From Gordionus sp. m RMFG-2023 (taxonomy: Eukaryota > Nematomorpha > Gordioida > Chordodea > Parachordodidae), in NCBI RefSeq assembly GCF_954871325.1, contig NC_088776.1, positions 20,274,052-20,338,051 of the forward strand: 64,000 nt of DNA. The letters run 5' to 3'. The translations under genes were made by a program, and so were the position numbers. The notes under the pieces were generated by a model. The model was not told the origin of the DNA. It worked only from the letters and a program-made list of their open reading frames with translations, and searched no databases. Positions 58,711-64,000 of this stretch are shown in pieces (the first letter of the stretch is position 1; each line of letters begins with the position of its first letter).

Positions 58711-59935
58711 GCTAGAATTATGCGATTAAATAAAACATTTAAAATATAAATTATAAATTATTTTTAAATTTTTTACTTGTAAATTATATATAAAAAATTA
58801 ATAACTTAAAATAAAATTGTGATATTTTGAGTCAATATATCTTTATGTTCTTCAAACCGTGAACCCTAAACCTAGACTCAAACCTTTTTTTAAAATTTAC
58901 CCTTTTTTAGTTGAAAGGTTCACATCCAGGGTTGTCAAGTCTCCTCACATCAGCGAAAGACTCCCTGAATTTTTTAGTTTACACGCAGACATCTCCCACC
59001 AACAAAACTCCCGCAATTGTAAATTTTTTTTAGCATTTTAACGTTTTTAATTTATAAATAAAAATTTTGAGAGAAAGTAATTGGTTAATTTTATATTAAA
59101 AATTTTTTTAAAAACTTTTTCGAAAAACATCTCTAGTTTGTCAATTTCCTTCTTCCTAATATGTTTTATTCATTAATAACACAACATCATAATAACCATG
59201 TGTTTGTATTACTTAATTTTAGTAAGGGGAACATTTTATATGGAATGAAGTATTTCCTTCAGGTTGAATCTCTTTTCTCTTAATTAAATTATCATTATAT
59301 TCATTTATAAATTATATCGACTTATTTCTAAGATAATTATTTAATTTATTAGTTCACTTTGAGCAAGAAATTCATTATCATTATAATCAGTTATTTAAAA
59401 CATAGCATTATAACTAAATATTTCAGAATATTAAGACAAAATCATTAACCCTTCATAGTACAGGGGAAAAAATACGATAGTATAGACGGGGTTGCCTCGG
59501 ACCCCTATTTAGATACACATCTTAGAATTAAATTTATTTATAACTTTCATATTTTAAATATACATTAAATGAACTCTTACTTTTATTTTAAAATTTTATT
59601 GTTATTTTAAAATTTTATGACAGCTTTTACCAGGAAAGTAAAAAAATTGACAACTTATTTATAATGTATATCTAACGTTCAAATATTAATATAATAAAAT
59701 TTTTAATGAATAAAAATTATTTATAAAAAAGTGTTTATTTATGCTTAATTATATCAATCCTAAAACAGATGAAAAAAAAGAAGTTACATGGATGATACCT
59801 ATAAACACATTATAGCACATGAATTAACAAACAAAATCAAAATTAATTTAGCAGTATACTTTTAAACTACTAAAAGATCCAAACAAAAACATGGAAAGAA
59901 TTTTGATTAATAACGTTTTTGCAATGACTGGGGTC
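58711..59935. other. No gene recognised
   Basis: AT-rich; the short open frame at 58859-59041 has no known relative and no supporting context. Confidence 0.5.
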
Positions 59936-60153
59936 TAGTGTTGTTAAACGGCTCGATTTGAGCCTTAAAAATAGCTAACTCAATATTTTAGCTAGAAAAA
60001 TATTAACCTAGCCTCGAGATTTAGTTAATAGATGTTCAAACCTTTGTACTACCTATGAGGAAAATCTTAAGACTTGCATAATATTTTTCCTAATATAATA
60101 TTGAGTTATCCGTATTTAAAATTCTGCTCAAAATGAGCCGTTTAACAACACTA
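59936..60153. mobile_element. Palindromic hAT MITE (TAGTGTTGTTAAACGGCTC ends)
   Basis: 218 bp. The 19-base end is perfectly inverted at the other side. The flanks CTGGGGTC and CCGGGGTC match in 7 of 8. The core shares CCTCGAGATTT and the AATATTA palindrome with 12552-12772, so it is the same family. Confidence 0.92.
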
Positions 60154-61223
60154 CCGGGGTCTGCATAGTCCCAGAAGGGTTAATTAATTCCTATTTCAAC
60201 AAATGTCAAGCATAGGCACTACGTATGGTATGGAATGGTGTGAGCTAACACGACATGTCCATATCAGCTAATTATACATCCACCATTGATAGAATTTTGA
60301 AATATCATGAACCTCTAAAAAGATATTTTTAACTGGAATTTATAAGCTGTTCAAATATTTGAAAGAATATTAAGAAAATGAAATGGCGGAAGCATGCTTA
60401 GGCATGATTTGACATTTAGAATTCTACACGATGTTAATATGCAATTGCAATGGATCTTTGTTAATACAGATTCAAAAAATTATGTTACAACTATATCAAT
60501 CTTTACTCCTAAAAATTGATAAAAAATTTTACGGTTCCATTGTTAAAAATGTTATTTTCAATTGCTTATGTTGTTCCTAATTAATAGCTTTAAAAAAAAA
60601 TTAAACAGATATTTTTACTAAAATTTTTCTAGAGTATTAGCAATCAAAATTTGATTTTAATAATTATTTACAAATGTATTACTGTTGTGACCTTTGAACA
60701 AAAACCTTATTGGTGAATTTTGTAATTTGATAAATTTATTACTGATATCTTGTTTGAGGAGATTATTATGCTCTCTATTATGATTCCTCGCTCCAAAATG
60801 AATAGTCTAAAAGCAGCATAGAAATAGGTATAATTTTTTCGTAATAACGAAATCCCCATGCTTGGAAAAATATGCAAGTTTGTATTCTTTATTACCTATT
60901 TTGAAAAATATTACAAAACGTTACTGATGTTAATATCTATATAAAGTAATTATAAGAAATAATGGAGGTGGATGGGGGGGGGGGGGGTGTTAACTAAATT
61001 TTACAAACCAGGCCAAAGGCCGGTTCCTATCAGGTCTTTATCGGGCAATTTGAAAATTTTGACTTGGCAACCCTGTTCACATCCCTGATTTTAATTACAC
61101 TTTTAAAGCCAATAATGAATTTTATTTTTTCATAATTATTTTTAGTTTAAGATTGATTGTGTCAATCAAAATGGTAAAATTGGAAATAAAGCATCATCCT
61201 TTAAACTAATATAACTCAATGAG

Positions 61224-62937
61224 CAGTGGCGTAGGCATGGAAGGGGGGGGGGGTTTGTGGGTTCACCCCCCCCCCCCCCTCAACCCTCCCCTTCTCCATG
61301 AAAAATGAAAAAAAAATTTTTTTAATTTAATAAATTGCTTGATTTTTATGTTTTTTATTATAAATAATAATAGATATACACTTTTGATTATTTTTATATT
61401 TATTTTTGGTTTGCAGCTATTTCACACCACCCAAAAAAAGGGAGTTATTTATTCAAAAGTATCATGATATTGACTCAAAAAATCAAAAAAAAAACTAAAA
61501 AGATTTTGTCCGACCAGATTCATCGAAAGACAAGAGTCGGTGAAACTCTTTATTGAACTATATGATGTTGTCTTTGCAGCACTAGAATTTTATATATCAA
61601 GCAAGGAAAAAAATTCATCAGATGCCGAAAATCTTTTGCAGGCTATTATTAAGCCACAGTTTTTAATTTCAATTCAATGTGTTTATTTTTTATTACATAT
61701 GATTTTAGCAAAATGCTACAAAAAATTGATTTGGATTTAAGGGAGATTATGAATAGAGTAAAGGATATTGTTGAAATATTAACAAATATCAAAGAGAATG
61801 TGGATGAAAAATTTCAAGAAATATATGAAAAAGTAAAGGAGATTGCTAATATGTTTGGAATTGAAATTTTTAAACCTAGAGTAGTCTCTAGACAATCCAA
61901 TCGATCAAATATTGGTGCATCTACTATTGAGGATTTTTATAAAATAAACAATTTTATTCCCCTTATTGATACATTTTTATTTCAATTAAAAGAAAGATTT
62001 ATTAGTCATAATTATATTTTAAAAAGCTTTTATTTTCTTTTGCCGGTTGAGTCTAAACTGTTGATTACACTTGAAACACGAGAGGATATAAAAAAATCTT
62101 AGAGTTTTATGCTGATGATTTAGTAGGTTCATATGATAAGTTACTTTGTGATATCGAATTTTGGTATAAAAATCTTGACAGAATATAGTATTCTTTGAGA
62201 CCAAAAAATGCTCTGCAGGCCCTTTTCATGTTTAATTGCATTTTAGATTCCCTGCCTAATATCAAAACATTATTAATTATTTTAGCTACCTTGCCAATTA
62301 GTACCTGCACTAATGAAAGGTCTTTTTCAACTTTAAAAAGGTTAAAAACCTATTTAAGAAACACAACCGGTGAAAAACGTTTAAATGGATTAGCCCTATT
62401 GAATATTTAAAAGGAAATTATTTTAGATAAAAATTTGATTCTAGATGAATTAGCAAAATCTCAGAGAAAAGTAGACCTCTCTTTTTAAATTCAAATCAAA
62501 AAATAGCAATAAAATTTTATTAGTTTTAATATATAATCAATTTTTTTTTGTAAAAAAAGTATTATTTATAAGATAATATCATCATATTTTTTTAAATACC
62601 ATTATTTGCATAAGAATTACAGATATTTTATATAATTGTAAAAAATTACTTTTTTTTAAATAGAGTCTTTATACATTATAATTTTTAATATTAAAATCTA
62701 TATTATATAAAATATCAACATTTTGAAAATATTTTAATTAATAAAAATATATACATGATTAAATAAAGGAATGTAAAATATATAATAAAATACCCTTTAT
62801 ATAAAAATATAAAACAATTTTAACAAATCCAAAAATATAAGCAAATAAGTGTTCAAAAAAAATGGGAGGTTTGGGAGGTTTCAACCCCCCCCCCCCCTCC
62901 CTCTCCCTTCCATGATAAAATCCTGGCTACGCCACTG
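61224..62937 (+). mobile_element. hAT deletion derivative (CAGTGGCGTA ends), copy B, exact 8-bp TSD
   Basis: 1714 bp. Ends CAGTGGCGTAGGCATGG and the inverse of CAGTGGCGTAGCCAGGATTT. Flanks TCAATGAG at 61216-61223 and 62938-62945 are identical. G and C runs lie near both ends. Same structure as 25072-26775 but opposite orientation. Confidence 0.94.
61501..62488 (+). pseudogene. hAT transposase C-terminal half, copy B
   Basis: Starts at RFCPTRFIERQESVKLF, continues FIELYDVVFAALEFYISSKE, then DLREIMNRVKDIVEILTNIK, FWYKNLD, LPISTCTNERSFSTLKRLKT and RLNGLALLNI. Its TNERS is closer to the family consensus than the TNEKS of copy A. At least four breaks: a frame change near 61700, another near 62095, and stops near 62187 and 62408. 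The N-terminal half is missing exactly as in copy A. Confidence 0.87.
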
Positions 62938-64000
62938 TCAATGAGTCATATAGTAGCTAAAAAAATTCTGGATTTTTTTAAAAGTAAATAAATGAATATA
63001 TATTTTATAAAAAAATTACAAATTCACACATTCATAATTTTGTTTTATTTTCTATTTTTTTAATATGATTATTTAGCGAGGTTAACTATGTTATTACGTC
63101 AAAACGAAAAAAAATGAAAATGAAAAAGAAAAGAAAAAAAAATTGATATTTCAACACCTTGCAATCAAAAATAAATTGAATTGAATGATTTGGATTTAGA
63201 TTTACTAAGAAAAAAACAAAATATATATAGAGTTAGGTTATCAGTACTATATATTATGTCAGCCATAATAAAATGATATACGTTAATTTTTTTCATAATA
63301 AGAAAAAAAGATCAAAATATTAATAATAAGGCGAGACATGACTGACCTTCATTTGACCAACCTTCAACGGGAAAATTAGCCTAGCCTGCCTGGTCCAAAA
63401 TTGTTATTGGTTTTTTTTAAGCCCAAGTCAGACCCAAAAATTTATTACTTTCGTCATGACTTTTAATCAATATCAGATCTGATGCGATAACCTTTTAAAA
63501 ATTTTATCTATCTCATCGAAGACAGGAGATTTCAATGAATACTTTTAACTCAAGCAACAGAACAAATATTGTTTTTATTATGGAAATTATTTTTTTAATG
63601 TTACTTTTAATAAGAAATTCTTGTCTATTTTGAAATATACTTCCTAATGTTCCATTATATATATTTTTTTATACATGCTTTTTATATAAAATAGATATTT
63701 GAATTTAAAAAGAAATTAAAATATAAAAGTAAAACTCTGGAATATTATTACTATTAGGGATTAAGAGATTGTATACGAGTATTTTAGTCTAATATTAGTA
63801 AATATATAATAATTAAAAAATTTGCCTCCCCCCCCAAATGTCTCCTTGAATGAAAATTCCTGGTTATTGGGGTCGCCATTAAATAACACACTTGGGTGTG
63901 TAGTGCTATTATTAAATTAATTTTTCAAAAATCCTGACTTTAATTTTCATAAAAAATATTTAAATTTATAAAATGTTAATTAAAATTTTCAATAAATAAA
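62938..64000. other. No gene recognised
   Basis: AT-rich; a comb repeat block at about 63345-63480 and a C-rich block at about 63826 suggest further transposon edges. Confidence 0.45.

Overview
The window is very AT-rich eukaryotic DNA dominated by introns and transposon debris. I recognise one host gene, and it is complete: a G protein alpha subunit of the Go class (G-alpha-o). It lies on the minus strand in eight coding exons from the start codon at 37505 to the stop at 6709. All eight exons have GT/AG borders and matching phases. Together they give 1065 coding bases, or 354 residues, the usual G-alpha-o length. The protein is closest, from memory, to arthropod G-alpha-o. Small-exon genes with large repeat-filled introns and many hAT and Tc1 relics suggest an arthropod, perhaps a crustacean such as a parasitic copepod. 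That last step is inference.

Layout on the plus strand: 1-1203 is a tandem duplication, and 1204-6708 is the 3' flank with nothing recognisable. The Go gene fills 6709-37505. Its introns hold a short hAT MITE (intron 6), a deleted hAT element (intron 5), a palindromic MITE (intron 4), a 2.4 kb duplicated segment carrying a hAT element (intron 3), a Tc1-like relic (intron 2), and in the 16 kb first intron several hAT elements plus the second copy of the 2.4 kb segment. From 37506 to the end I see no host gene. This part holds a hAT element with a LINE fragment and a MITE inside it (39223-41492), small MITEs, tandem arrays (42.3-43.1, 50.5-50.8 and 54.2-55.3 kb), a second Tc1 relic, a tRNA-like SINE head, and two more deleted hAT elements (55889-57640 and 61224-62937).

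The strongest non-genic signal is the density of hAT elements. At least ten insertions can be bounded by terminal inverted repeats plus 8-bp target duplications that match in 7 or 8 positions. They fall into a few end-sequence groups. None keeps a full transposase, so these look like non-autonomous deletion derivatives moved by a source elsewhere. Two repeat pairs matter for the gene. The direct pair in introns 3 and 1 brackets exons 2 and 3. The inverted pair at 25.1 and 61.2 kb brackets exon 1. I found no evidence for an undescribed multi-gene system.
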